DNA of 16,484 nucleotides, from assembly GCF_000208925.1 (NCBI RefSeq), contig NW_001915179.1:1-16484 (forward strand). Reading direction: 5' to 3'. Below are positions 1-8,149 of the stretch, one piece after another. This stretch comes from Entamoeba histolytica HM-1:IMSS (lineage: Eukaryota; Evosea; Mastigamoebida; Endamoebidae). A program made the translations under genes and the position numbers. The number at the start of each line of letters is the position of its first letter. The first letter of the stretch is position 1. The notes beneath the pieces were generated by a model, which was not told the DNA's origin, searched no databases, and saw nothing but the letters and a program-made list of their open reading frames with translations.

Positions 1-1472
1 TATTATTTATATTTCATTTATTAAATAAAATGAAAATGAAATTGTAAAATATCAATCAATTAAATATTCATGAATAATAATTTATTAATATTTAATAATT
101 GAAATAACAAATAATAAATAATAAAGTAACAATAATGATATATTCAATATATTCTTTATTTGATTTGTTCAATATTAGATTATTCTATTTCATTATCATT
201 TCATTATTTTATTTCATTATTTTATTTCATTATTTCATATTCATTTATTATTTTTTAAAATCAAATAAACAATAATATTGATATTCATTCATCATATTAA
301 TTTAATATAATAAACACAAACAACATTTCAGAATAAAGAATGAATATTTAAGAATGGAAATAATGATTTATTCAATATTTTGTTCAACACAAAATCAATA
401 AAACATATATTTTGATAATATATGAATGAAATAATAAAGAAATATACAATACTCAAGAATTAATAAAAAAGAAATAAAAAGAATGAATAAATGAATATAA
501 AATTGATAAATAATAGAAGAAAGAAATAGAAAAACAATGAAAAACAAATAATATAAAAAGAATATAAATATATAAAAGAATAAAAATAAAGTAGAAGAAG
601 AATATAAAAATAATAAATCACAAAGATGTAATAAAATAATAAAAGAAGAAATAAAAAGTGTATTTTTAATGTAAAAATTAGAAATATTCAATAAAAGTGT
701 CTAATTTAATGATGTAAAATGATTAACAATATTTTATTAATGAAAAATATTTTACTCTCTTTATGTTTATTATTTATATGTATAATTTCATCATGATGTT
801 TATTATATAATCAATCATATGTGTTATGTTATTATAACATATAATAAGTGATAAAATATAAATGAAAATGATATGAATATATAACATAGATAGAATATAA
901 AACAAAAGAATAATAAGAATAAATGATAAATAAAACGAGAAATGATAATCAATGATATAATAATAAAATCAAAATATAAAAGATAAAAATAATATTAATA
1001 TAAAACAAAAGAGAATAAATATAAAATGAAAATAGATATAAATGATAATAATATAAAAATGATAAAGATGAATAAACAAATAATAAAATACATTTAAATA
1101 TAAAAGAATAACAAGAAGAAAATCTAAATAATATAAACATAAAAACATAAAATAAGAATAATATAATAATATATATATAATAAGAATAACACAATGATAT
1201 AAATAATATAAACAGAGAAATAAATATAAAAATAAATATATAAAAATACGATAGATAAATAACATATAAATAAAAGAATAAAAAGAATAAAAAGAAATAT
1301 GAATAATCAAATCATCTATTTCATTAATATTTCATACAAAATGAATAGAAATGATCATAAAATATAAACATAAATATTTATATATTCTGTATTTATCATA
1401 TTTTTTATTTTTTTTATTTTTTTTATGAGCAAAATATAATAAATGGAAAATTCTATGGATGCAAAATATTTT
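1..1472. repeat. Left arm of long, nearly identical inverted repeat
   Basis: This very AT-rich block is the reverse complement of the right end of the window. Position 1472 pairs with about 15220, and position 210 pairs with the last base, 16484. Bases 1-209 have no partner inside the window, so the repeat probably continues beyond it. The arms are collinear apart from a net 2-bp difference in a TA microsatellite near 1170 and scattered substitutions, which become denser towards the outside (about 300-430). The reading frames inside it (for example 395-691 and 969-1310, minus strand) are runs of F/Y/I/L/S with no family resemblance. I read them as translations of AT-rich DNA, not genes. The nature of the repeat is unknown; a non-autonomous transposon or other Entamoeba repeat element is possible. 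Confidence 0.93.
201..236. repeat. 13-bp tandem repeat, about 2.7 copies
   Basis: The unit TCATTATTTTATT is repeated head to tail inside the inverted-repeat arm. The opposite arm shows the same motif where the window ends, which suggests the sequence breaks off inside this microsatellite. Confidence 0.7.
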
Positions 1473-1476
1473 ACTC

Positions 1477-1531
1477 TTTTTCATTTTTGTAAATTATTTA
1501 GATGCATTATTCTTTGATAATTTTCGTACCC
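1477..1531 (+). repeat. 55-bp exact direct repeat, left copy
   Basis: These 55 bases recur without a mismatch at 15098-15152 in the SAME orientation, although the large flanking repeats are inverted. The copy starts with TTTTTCATTTTTG and ends with ATTTTCGTACCC. It lies 4 bp inside the inner end of the left arm, and its last base directly abuts the LINE relic beginning at 1532. The sharp CGTACCC edge in both copies looks like the terminus of a mobile element, but no element body on the other side of this edge is recognisable. Confidence 0.9.
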
Positions 1532-1900
1532 TAAAATAAACATAGAGATGACAATAGTAATAGATAAGAATCTAAGTAAAAGATTTACAAATGAAATAAA
1601 TAATGATATGCAAATACAATAATAACAATAATCATAATAAACAATGGAGAAGGAAGAATCGATGAATAATACATAAAGAGTTAGAAAAATAAGAAATGAA
1701 AGAAAAGGAAATGTAATGGAATAATAGTAAAAGAGAAATGAATAAGAAATATGAAAGAAGATATGAAATACAGTAGTGAAGAAACCGAAGAATAAAGAGA
1801 AATAGAAAGTAATGAAGGTGAAGGATTGGAAGAAATTCTAGGAGAAGAATAAGTCAAAATCAATCAAGAATAATTTAATAATTATTTAATCCATTTAATA
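1532..1900 (+). pseudogene. LINE ORF2 C-terminal relic (3' end fragment)
   Basis: Translation on the plus strand gives INIEMTIVIDKNLSKRF just after the 55-bp repeat. This aligns with MIMDMTIVRDKNISKAF in the endonuclease-proximal part of the LINE at 4846-7130. After a stretch with stops and frame changes, an acidic tail (about 1770-1853, ending EGEGLEEILGEE then TAA) matches the acidic ORF2 tail of that LINE (EEEDSQESEGREEIL). An AT-rich tail resembling other LINE 3' ends follows. The 5' part of the element is missing and begins exactly where the 55-bp repeat ends. It is dead and old. Confidence 0.72.
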
Positions 1901-2021
1901 CTAAAGATAATACTAAAAATAATGAATACCAAGAGTCATGTATTTGTATTTAATTTCTAAGAGATATTTTTACATTTTGTTACATTATAATATGTTAATA
2001 GAAATATTCTTTTTGAATTAC

Positions 2022-2049
2022 ACATTCTATTAATATTTATAATGAAATT
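2022..2049 (+). repeat. Probable target-site duplication of LINE copy 2050-2917 (5' copy)
   Basis: The 28 bases starting ACATTCTATTA and ending TGAAATT match 2918-2945 at 25 of 28 positions. LINE homology begins immediately after it (GAAGTGTCATCAA, also present in the LINE at 8144-12506 near 8740), which supports a true insertion boundary. Confidence 0.65.
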
Positions 2050-2917
2050 CGAAGTGTCATCAAACAAATGAACACATTAGAAAATGGATTGAATTAAAAT
2101 GAGTAGATAAAACTACTACAATTAAATCATTGAATTCAATCAATATTAAATAGAATAATCATTTCTCTAATTAACTAAAATGAAAGATAGAACAATATTC
2201 TGTTTGTATAGAAAATCAAAAATAATGAAAAATGAAAGATTAAAATACTAAACAATTTGTAAAGACAATATAATAACAGTAAAACATATTCTATTTTATT
2301 GTTCATAATAACTCATAAATGAAGAAATATGACAATATATGCATTATCATATTGATTAATAAAAAATATACAAGAAATAAACAATATAAAAATACAATAT
2401 GAAACAATATTCCAATATAAAGACATTACAATGATAATAAACAAACAAATAATGCCTAAAAGTGAATGACAAAATCACAAAATATCAGACATATATGTAA
2501 TAGATAAAAAGAACAAAACTAGTCTAATATTTGATAAGACTATTGTTGGATAATCATAATATTAATTGAGAGTATTTGAAGAAAAGAAATAAGTATAAGA
2601 AATTAAAGAATATTCTAATGAAAATAGAAAAATTAAAAGATGACAAAATAAATCCAGTAGTAATTTCAATCAATGGTTTAATAAATAACTCAAGTGTTAG
2701 ATTAATTAAAGAATTAAAAATTGAAATTGACATGGAGAAAGAAATTAAAAACCATGTAATAAAAAACATGATAGATCACATGGAATACTGCTTCAATCAC
2801 AACCAAAATACTCTGTAGAGCTACAAGAAGAAGTGATTAGTCTCTGCTGAAACAGGAATAATAGAAGTTATTTCTATTAATACTTAATTAATTGCTTATT
2901 ATTATTTCTATTGAAAT
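2050..2917 (+). mobile_element. 5'-truncated LINE copy (R2/R4-like endonuclease end), defunct
   Basis: The copy retains only the 3' part of ORF2. A decayed CCHC knuckle is seen at 2249-2302: the codon expected to be the first Cys is TAA (2249-2251), followed by TGT (2258), CAT (2285) and TGT (2300). A SDIYVIDKKNK...LIFD stretch downstream matches the PD-x(12-14)-D endonuclease motif, with the Pro replaced by Ser. The last open stretch (2576-2818, 80 codons) is the ORF2 C-terminus, not an independent gene: its INGLINNSSVRLIKEL aligns with the same region of the other LINE copies. The 3' tail includes GATTAGTCTC and TTAATACTTAATTAATTGC, shared with the SINE at 14352-14845. About 570 bp (2140-2690) is the inverted near-copy of 8170-8740. 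The copy is flanked by imperfect 28-bp duplications and ends about 65 bp from the EF-1alpha stop codon. Confidence 0.85.
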
Positions 2918-2945
2918 ACATTCTATTATTATTTCTATTGAAATT
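2918..2945 (+). repeat. Probable target-site duplication of LINE copy 2050-2917 (3' copy)
   Basis: It matches 2022-2049 with three mismatches. A related TATTATTATTTCTATTGAAAT string also lies just before it (about 2897-2917), so part of the similarity could come from a small tandem duplication of the tail. Confidence 0.6.
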
Positions 2946-2985
2946 AAAAACTTTCAAATTTATTTAAAATAAAAGAAATAAATTA
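2946..2985 (-). terminator. EF-1alpha 3' UTR / polyadenylation region
   Basis: On the minus strand the stop codon overlaps TAATTTATTT, which fits the short Entamoeba polyadenylation signal (TA[AT]TT), and a T-rich tract follows. 3' UTRs in this genus are typically only tens of bases, so the transcript could end before the LINE tail begins. The exact cleavage site is inferred. Confidence 0.5.
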
Positions 2986-4311
2986 TTTCTTCTTTCCAGC
3001 AGCTGAGGCATTAGCAGCTCTTGGGGTAACAGCCTTAACAACTCCAACAGCAACGGTTTGTTTCATATCTCTAACAGCAAATCTTCCCAATGGTGGGAAT
3101 TTAGCAAATTCTTCAACACAAAGTGGTTTAGTTGGAACAATCTTAACAAGTGCTGAATCTCCATTCTTAATATATTCTGGTTCTCCTCCTTCCATGGATT
3201 TACCTGTTCTTCTATCAATCTTGCTTAATAATTCTTCGAATTTACATGCAATGTGTGATGTATGGCAATCAAGAACTGGTGTATATCCCTTTCTAATTTG
3301 TCCTGGATGATTCATAACAATAACTTGAGCAGTGAAATCTTCACATCCAACAGCTGGTTGATTCTTAGCATCTGATGCTACATTTCCTCTCTTAATATCT
3401 TTAACTGTTAAGTTTCTAACATTGAATCCAACATTATCACCTGGAATAGCTTGAGCAAGTGCTGTATGATGCATTTCAACTGATTTACATTCTGATGATA
3501 CTCCTGATGGTGCAAATTGAACAATAGTTCCTGGTCTAAGAACTCCAGTTTCAACTCTTCCACATGGTACAGTTCCAATACCTGAAATCTTATAAACATC
3601 TTGAAGTGGAAGTCTAAGTGGTTTATCAACTGGTCTTTCTGGTGGTGTGACTGAATCAAGTGCTCCAATTAATGTTGGTCCTTTGTACCATGGCATGTTG
3701 GTTGATGGTTCAATCATATTATCTCCTTGGAATCCTGAAATTGGGACAAATGGAATCTTGTCTGGATTATATCCTGTCTTCTTAAGGAATGCACTAATTT
3801 CTTTCTTAATTTCTTCATATCTTTCTTGTTTATATTGAATAGCATCCATCTTATTAACTCCAACAATCATTTGTTTAACTCCAAGTGTATATGAAAGAAG
3901 AATATGTTCTCTGGTTTGTCCATTCTTTGAAATACCAGCTTCAAATTCTCCTGTACCAGCTGCAACAATAAGAATAGCAACATCAGCTTGTGATGTTCCA
4001 GTAATCATATTCTTAATGAAATCTCTATGACCTGGTGCATCAATAATAGTGAAATAATATTTAGATGTTTCAAATTTCCATAATGAAATATCAATAGTAA
4101 TTCCTCTTTCTCTTTCTGCCTTAAGATTATCTAATACCCATGCATATTTGAATGATCCTTTTCCCATTTCAGCTGATTCTTTTTCAAACTTTTCAATGGT
4201 TCTTTGATCAATTCCTCCACATTTATAAATTAAATGTCCTGTAGTAGTACTTTTTCCTGAATCGACGTGTCCAATAACGACAATATTAATATGTGTCTTT
4301 TCCTTTGGCAT
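2983..4311 (-). CDS. EF1A: Translation elongation factor 1-alpha
   Basis: This is an intact 442-codon gene for the GTPase that delivers aminoacyl-tRNA to the ribosomal A site in the cytosol. The G-domain motifs are complete: GHVDSGKS (residues 14-21), the switch I Thr in GIT (70-72), DAPGH (91-95), NKMD (153-156) and SGF (192-194). Beta-barrel domains 2 and 3 follow, from about residue 235 to 430, with conserved CGRVETG and [16 protein letters not shown]. The tail ends in GKKK, as in eukaryotic EF-1alpha, and the length is within the usual 430-460 range. The ATG at 4311 fits because [20 protein letters not shown] is the canonical N-terminus and a perfect Entamoeba TATA element lies at the expected distance. 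Its codons and higher GC contrast sharply with the decayed flanks. No introns or defects are seen. It is transcribed away from the T-rich spacer towards the LINE copy at 2050-2917. Confidence 0.99.
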   Translation of the reverse strand: MPKEKTHINIVVIGHVDSGKSTTTGHLIYKCGGIDQRTIEKFEKESAEMGKGSFKYAWVLDNLKAERERGITIDISLWKFETSKYYFTIIDAPGHRDFIKNMITGTSQADVAILIVAAGTGEFEAGISKNGQTREHILLSYTLGVKQMIVGVNKMDAIQYKQERYEEIKKEISAFLKKTGYNPDKIPFVPISGFQGDNMIEPSTNMPWYKGPTLIGALDSVTPPERPVDKPLRLPLQDVYKISGIGTVPCGRVETGVLRPGTIVQFAPSGVSSECKSVEMHHTALAQAIPGDNVGFNVRNLTVKDIKRGNVASDAKNQPAVGCEDFTAQVIVMNHPGQIRKGYTPVLDCHTSHIACKFEELLSKIDRRTGKSMEGGEPEYIKNGDSALVKIVPTKPLCVEEFAKFPPLGRFAVRDMKQTVAVGVVKAVTPRAANASAAGKKK

Positions 4312-4344
4312 TAAGAGTGTTGATATATATTTCCTTTTTTTCCT

Positions 4345-4354
4345 CTTTAAATAC
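4345..4354 (-). promoter_or_regulatory. TATA element of the EF-1alpha core promoter
   Basis: The minus strand reads GTATTTAAAG, an exact match to the E. histolytica TATA consensus GTATTTAAA(G/C), 34-43 nt before the ATG. Transcription in this genus usually starts about 30 nt after this element with a very short 5' UTR, which fits the spacing. No clear GAAC element was found upstream. Confidence 0.85.
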
Positions 4355-4744
4355 TATAAGGGTTTCTTCTTTATTTTTAGAGTTAGGGTCTTCCTTTTGT
4401 TTTAAAAAACGTTTCTGTTTTTTTATTATTTTTTTCTTTTATTTTCTTTTATTTTCTTGTGTTTTTTTCTTTTATTTTCTTCTCTGAAATTATTATTACT
4501 TATCTATTATTGTGCATTTATTTATTATATTCTTCTATTCTTCCTTCTTCTTTTCTTACTAATCCATTCTCTATTTCTTCTTCTTTATCTTTATTTCGTG
4601 TTGTTCCTTGTGATTGAATCATTCTTCTTCAACTTCTTTCATCTTTCTAATGCATTGCTTTTTACTTTGTTTATTTCTTTATCTATTTCTTTATCTATTT
4701 CTTTATCTATTTCTTTGTTTAGTCTAATCCCTTCTGGAAACCGT
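4355..4744. other. T-rich spacer between EF-1alpha and the broken plus-strand gene
   Basis: This is a pyrimidine-rich stretch on the plus strand made of TTTATTTTCTT-type runs. A plus-strand frame stays open through it (from 4457) only because it is repetitive and lacks stops; its predicted F/L/S/I protein is not credible. The spacer probably holds the upstream promoter region of EF-1alpha and that of the divergent broken gene. No recognisable transcription element was found for the latter. Confidence 0.6.
4672..4719. repeat. 12-bp tandem repeat, four copies
   Basis: The unit TATTTCTTTATC is repeated three times exactly, with a fourth copy ending GTT instead of ATC. It lies 25 bp before the ATG at 4745. 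Confidence 0.85.
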
Positions 4745-4823
4745 ATGACTACCATTCATACCTCAATGAAGTCTACTGTTGCCATTGAACAGAAAATAAC
4801 TTCTCACCAAACAAAAGAACAAT

Positions 4824-4845
4824 TGAAACATGAAAATGAAATTAA
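4824..4845 (-). repeat. Target-site duplication of LINE 4846-7130 (3' side copy)
   Basis: These 22 bases match 7131-7152 with a single A/C mismatch (shared parts TGAAACATG and AAATGAAATTAA). They mark the 3' end of the minus-strand LINE. Confidence 0.88.
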
Positions 4846-5253
4846 GATAATAATTAAATTAAGGTTTAATACCTTTCAACCTATTCTTCAGGTGAGAATT
4901 TCTTCCCTTCCTTCACTCTCCTGAGAGTCTTCTTCTTCTGGTATTTCTACATCTCTGTATTCTCCAGAATAGTCTTTACAATATCTCATAAGATCTTTCA
5001 TATTTATTATTACGTTCTCTTTTGTCATTATTTCCCTTGGTATTTCTATTCATTCTGCTTTTAGTAATCTAACTGTTTCTTTGTTTATTAATCAACCAAC
5101 TGTTATTACTACTGGTATAACTATTACTCATACTAATCTTTCTATCTTTCTTATATGTTCGTGTAGTTTTGAATACATATTAATCTTATCTGTAAATGCT
5201 TTACTTATGTTTTTATCTCTTACTATTGTCATATCCATAATCATTGCTTCTTT

Positions 5254-5611
5254 CTTATTTAAGTCTCTGACATAAATGTCTATTCTTTTATGAATTTGTC
5301 TTCACTTCTGTTACTATTTCTTGATTCTAAACTATAAGTATTTTATCTTTCTCTATTCTTCTTTCATTCTTTCCTAATTCTTCTTTCCTTATTATTAATT
5401 TCTTTGTATTTTCTTCTTCTCTCTTCTTCATCTTTTCTTTGTTTTCATATAATTGGTATTTAATCTTTAAACTCCTCAATATGTATTCTCCTATTCTATC
5501 ATGTTTATTCATTTGTGTTTTCTTAGTGATTATACAATTCAAAAGAATATGATTTATTGTTGCTATCTTATTACACATTGGACACATTGCATATCTCATA
5601 TCATGTTTCAT
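5254..5611 (-). pseudogene. LINE endonuclease domain remnant (CCHC knuckle)
   Basis: The segment contains RYAMCPMCNKIATINHILLNC-type spacing: Cys-x2-Cys-x7-His-x4-Cys with codons between 5584 and 5534, followed by HDRIGEYIL, similar to the RHD-like motif of R2-type endonucleases. About 70 codons later, after a stop and a frame change, IDIYVRDLNKKEAMIMD matches the catalytic PD-x(12-14)-D motif, but the Pro codon has become ATA. The two aspartates are retained. A TGA precedes the open stretch (KA*MKHD) where Trp is expected. In a live element this domain would nick the genomic target for target-primed reverse transcription. Confidence 0.85.
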
Positions 5612-6222
5612 TCATGCTTTCCTTACTCCTACACTTGTTACTTTCTCTTCCATCTTCTTTATTTGTATATATGCTTTTCTTATAACATTAAATCCTTTCC
5701 ATACTTTAATTGTTTTATTCTGCTCAGTCATTTTATCCTCAAATCATTTCAATACTTCACTACTTACTTTCTTGTTTCTCCATTTATTTATATATTCTTC
5801 TCGAAACTTTTCTCTCACATACTTGATTATTCTGTTTTTATCCCTTTTTCCTCTTTCTTCTTTTGTTACTATTTTTCTAAATTCTTCTTTGTTTATTCTT
5901 TTTCCACATGCTTTATACAATCTATTCCACATTCCATTCTTCTTTTCATTTATTACTATCATGTCTCCTATTCTATCTCCTCTTTTCCATGTGTAATACA
6001 AAATAGTTCTTATTAATTCAATTGCATATTCATCTCTAATGCTTTTCAATCCATCTCCCATTTTATTTCTGTTTACTTATAATCTGCTACTACACATTCA
6101 TGCTCCATTAATCTTTCTTTCATTTCTCTCCTTATCATTTTATCTATTTCTATCAGCTTCATAGTTGGTTATTTAACTACAAATGTACTATATGTGAACT
6201 TAGGAATTATTTCTGTATTAAT

Positions 6223-6885
6223 TCAGTTAATATAATTCCTACTACTGTCATTCCATTTATTGATTTCTTTTATTCCTTCTTCTACACTTTTACTTATTCT
6301 TTCTATGCATCCCAAATCATCATTTCTTGTGAATTGATAAACACCTAAATACTTATATTGATGTTCTGAGTCTATTATTGGAATGTCTTTCATATTATCT
6401 TGTATTTCTATATTTCTTTTCTTCATTACTCCACTTTTACTTACATTAACTTCCATTTCTATTACTTCTATTGTTTCTATTATATTTTTATGCACCATTT
6501 CCATTCCTTTTTTTTTTGTTTCATTTGTTACTTTAATATCATCCATGTATAGTACGTGTTTCACTTTTAGTCTTTTCTCATTTGTTCTATCAATAACATC
6601 AGAAATGATATTCATTTGTAATATGAATAAGAGTGGAGAAATGGAATCTCCTTGTAATATACCATTCTTTATTTTAACTTCTCTTATTTCTTCTTTATAT
6701 CTATATCCTATTCTTATTCTCCATCTACTACTCATACTCTTTATTAATTCAGTTATTTGAAATGGTATTTTGAAGTATCTTAATATAATTTCTAGCCATT
6801 CATGATTAACTGTATCATATGCTTTTCTAATGTCATAGAATGATTCTAAATATCTTTTCTTCTGTACTTCTCTTTCATTTCTTTC
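6223..6885 (-). pseudogene. LINE reverse transcriptase domain remnant
   Basis: This is the longest open stretch of the LINE, 221 codons between a TGA at 6886-6888 and a TAA at 6223. Motif A is FYDIRKAYDTVNHEW, motif B is NGILQGDSISPLLF and motif C is LYMDD at 6538-6549, with the two catalytic Asp of the palm present. KYLGVYQF, a conserved post-palm motif of non-LTR elements, follows. The frame is interrupted on both sides, so no functional enzyme can be made. Confidence 0.9.
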
Positions 6886-7130
6886 TCATAAACTTATGAT
6901 ACTTCGTTCTTTTGCTGCCAGACTTCTTTTCTTATTCCCATATTGACTCTTATTAATTTGGTATTTCTATTCATTATTTGCTATTTGTTCTTCTATCTTT
7001 CTCTTTATGATTGAAGTGAATATTTTCATTATTACATTAAGACATGTTAATGGTCTATAAATCTCTGCTTTTTTGCTATCTCCTCCTTTGTGTATTAGAA
7101 TAGTTCTTCCTGTTAACATTTCCATTTGAA

Positions 7131-7152
7131 TGAAACATGCAAATGAAATTAA
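7131..7152 (-). repeat. Target-site duplication of LINE 4846-7130 (5' side copy)
   Basis: It matches 4824-4845 at 21 of 22 bases. Immediately to its left, LINE coding homology begins (FIQMEMLTGRT on the minus strand); immediately to its right, the broken host gene continues. Confidence 0.88.
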
Positions 7153-8149
7153 AAAAGAAGAAGAAAACAAAGAAGAAATTGAGTCTGCTGGTGATTTACA
7201 AGTTATTAAGCATTAAGAAGCAGAAATCATTAATGCTTCAATGAACCATTCTGAAACACTTTGTGTTGATAATTCAATTGTTTATGAAGGATGGAAGAAA
7301 GTTAAAGGATTTATTGAAGAATCAACTAAAGTCTTTAAGAACGAATAATCATCTGAGAAAAACATTGGGAGTTTCGTGTTTTATTTCATTAAACAAATGG
7401 TGTGGATATTTCTGTTGATTCTCTTCAGATACAACTAATATGAAAAAGGAGATTTAAGTAAGATTGAATTAGCAACATATTTCATGATTTGTTGATGATG
7501 CAAGTAAAACTAAAGTAAAATGAGAAGAGGCAACATGAAATAAATCAAATAAGAATGAAATAAGACATATTTCACATCAAGAAAATAAAACAAAAGAATC
7601 CATATGAGATAATAGAACAAATAATAGAACAGTAATTAAAAGAGTTTTTAAGCAATATAATGATAAAGCAAATGAAACAATATTTCCAGAAATATGGAAA
7701 GATAGATGATTGATTGAAATAAAATTATTCATAATGACTCAACTAATATTGATAATGAAGATATGAAAATTGAAATACATGATGATTAGAAGATACCCAT
7801 TAAACTAGAAGAGTTGTTAAATCAGTAGAAAAGTCGAACAACAATTTATAAGAGAAATAATGAAGAAACATATAATCATCAAATAAAAACATCTGTTCAA
7901 AATTTCAGAGAGTTTAATACCAATATCGTTCATATTTCCATTCTCATTTGTAAAGGTTGAAAAAACAACTAAACATAAAAAGGTAAAGATGAAAAGTCAA
8001 AACATGATTTGGATGAATCATATACAGATGATTAAGAAAAGACAAGATTAGTATCTCTATTTAAATGAAGAAATAATGATACTGAAAATAGTTCAAAAGG
8101 ATTAATTCCAAATGAAGCATTATCTTTCATCAAGAAGAAATGAATGTCA

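Larger units (their letters stand above)
4846..7130 (-). mobile_element. 5'-truncated LINE inserted in the broken gene
   Basis: A 2,285-bp minus-strand retrotransposon fragment bounded by target duplications. Going 5' to 3' on the minus strand it holds: an ORF2 region starting at FIQMEMLTGRTILIHKGGD (near 7130); RPLTCLNVIMKIF; an RT block with FYDIRKAYDTVNH (motif A), GILQGDSISPLLF (motif B) and LYMDD (motif C, 6538-6549); a connector; a CCHC endonuclease knuckle (5534-5584); DIYVRDLNKKEAMIMD (from 5280); and an acidic C-terminal tail. The short 3' UTR ends in an AT-rich tail resembling other LINE/SINE ends here. ORF1 and the first part of ORF2 are absent, as expected from incomplete reverse transcription. 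At least ten in-frame stops make it inactive. The family is the Entamoeba LINE group with R2/R4-type restriction-like endonuclease. Confidence 0.93.
4745..8143 (+). pseudogene. Broken host gene of unknown function, split by a LINE insertion
   Basis: The first segment (4745-4845) reads MTTIHTSMKSTVAIEQ... for 33 codons. After removal of the LINE and one target duplication, the same frame continues exactly at 7153 with KKEEENKEEIESAGDL. The continuation is open to 7345 apart from a TAA at 7214-7216. After that, coding-like segments in changing frames run to TGA at 8141: for example FVDDASKTKVK near 7490, VFKQYNDKANETIFPEIWKD near 7640-7710, a segment ending FREFNTNIVHIS near 7930, and GLIPNEALSFIKKK ending at 8140. 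Stops are frequent, mostly TGA or TAA. I recognise no domain. The composition (K/E/N/D-rich, soluble) resembles many Entamoeba-specific hypothetical proteins. Its 3' end is cut by the next LINE at about 8144. Whether the upstream start is 4745 or further 5' is uncertain. Confidence 0.72.

Noticed and set aside
395..1310. Minus-strand ORFs of 81-113 codons in the left arm and their plus-strand twins in the right arm (15382-15745, 16003-16299)
   Set aside because: Only F/Y/I/L/S-rich low complexity is seen, overlapping frames are open simultaneously, and a 2-bp microsatellite difference shifts the frame between two otherwise near-identical arms.
2576..2818. 80-codon plus-strand ORF as an independent small gene
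   Set aside because: It aligns with the C-terminal end of LINE ORF2 in the other copies and sits inside a bounded LINE insertion.
4457..4924. 155-codon plus-strand ORF as a single gene
   Set aside because: The first part is T-rich spacer including a 12-bp tandem repeat, and the last part runs into the antisense of the LINE 3' end. Only 4745-4845 looks like real coding sequence, as part of the broken gene.
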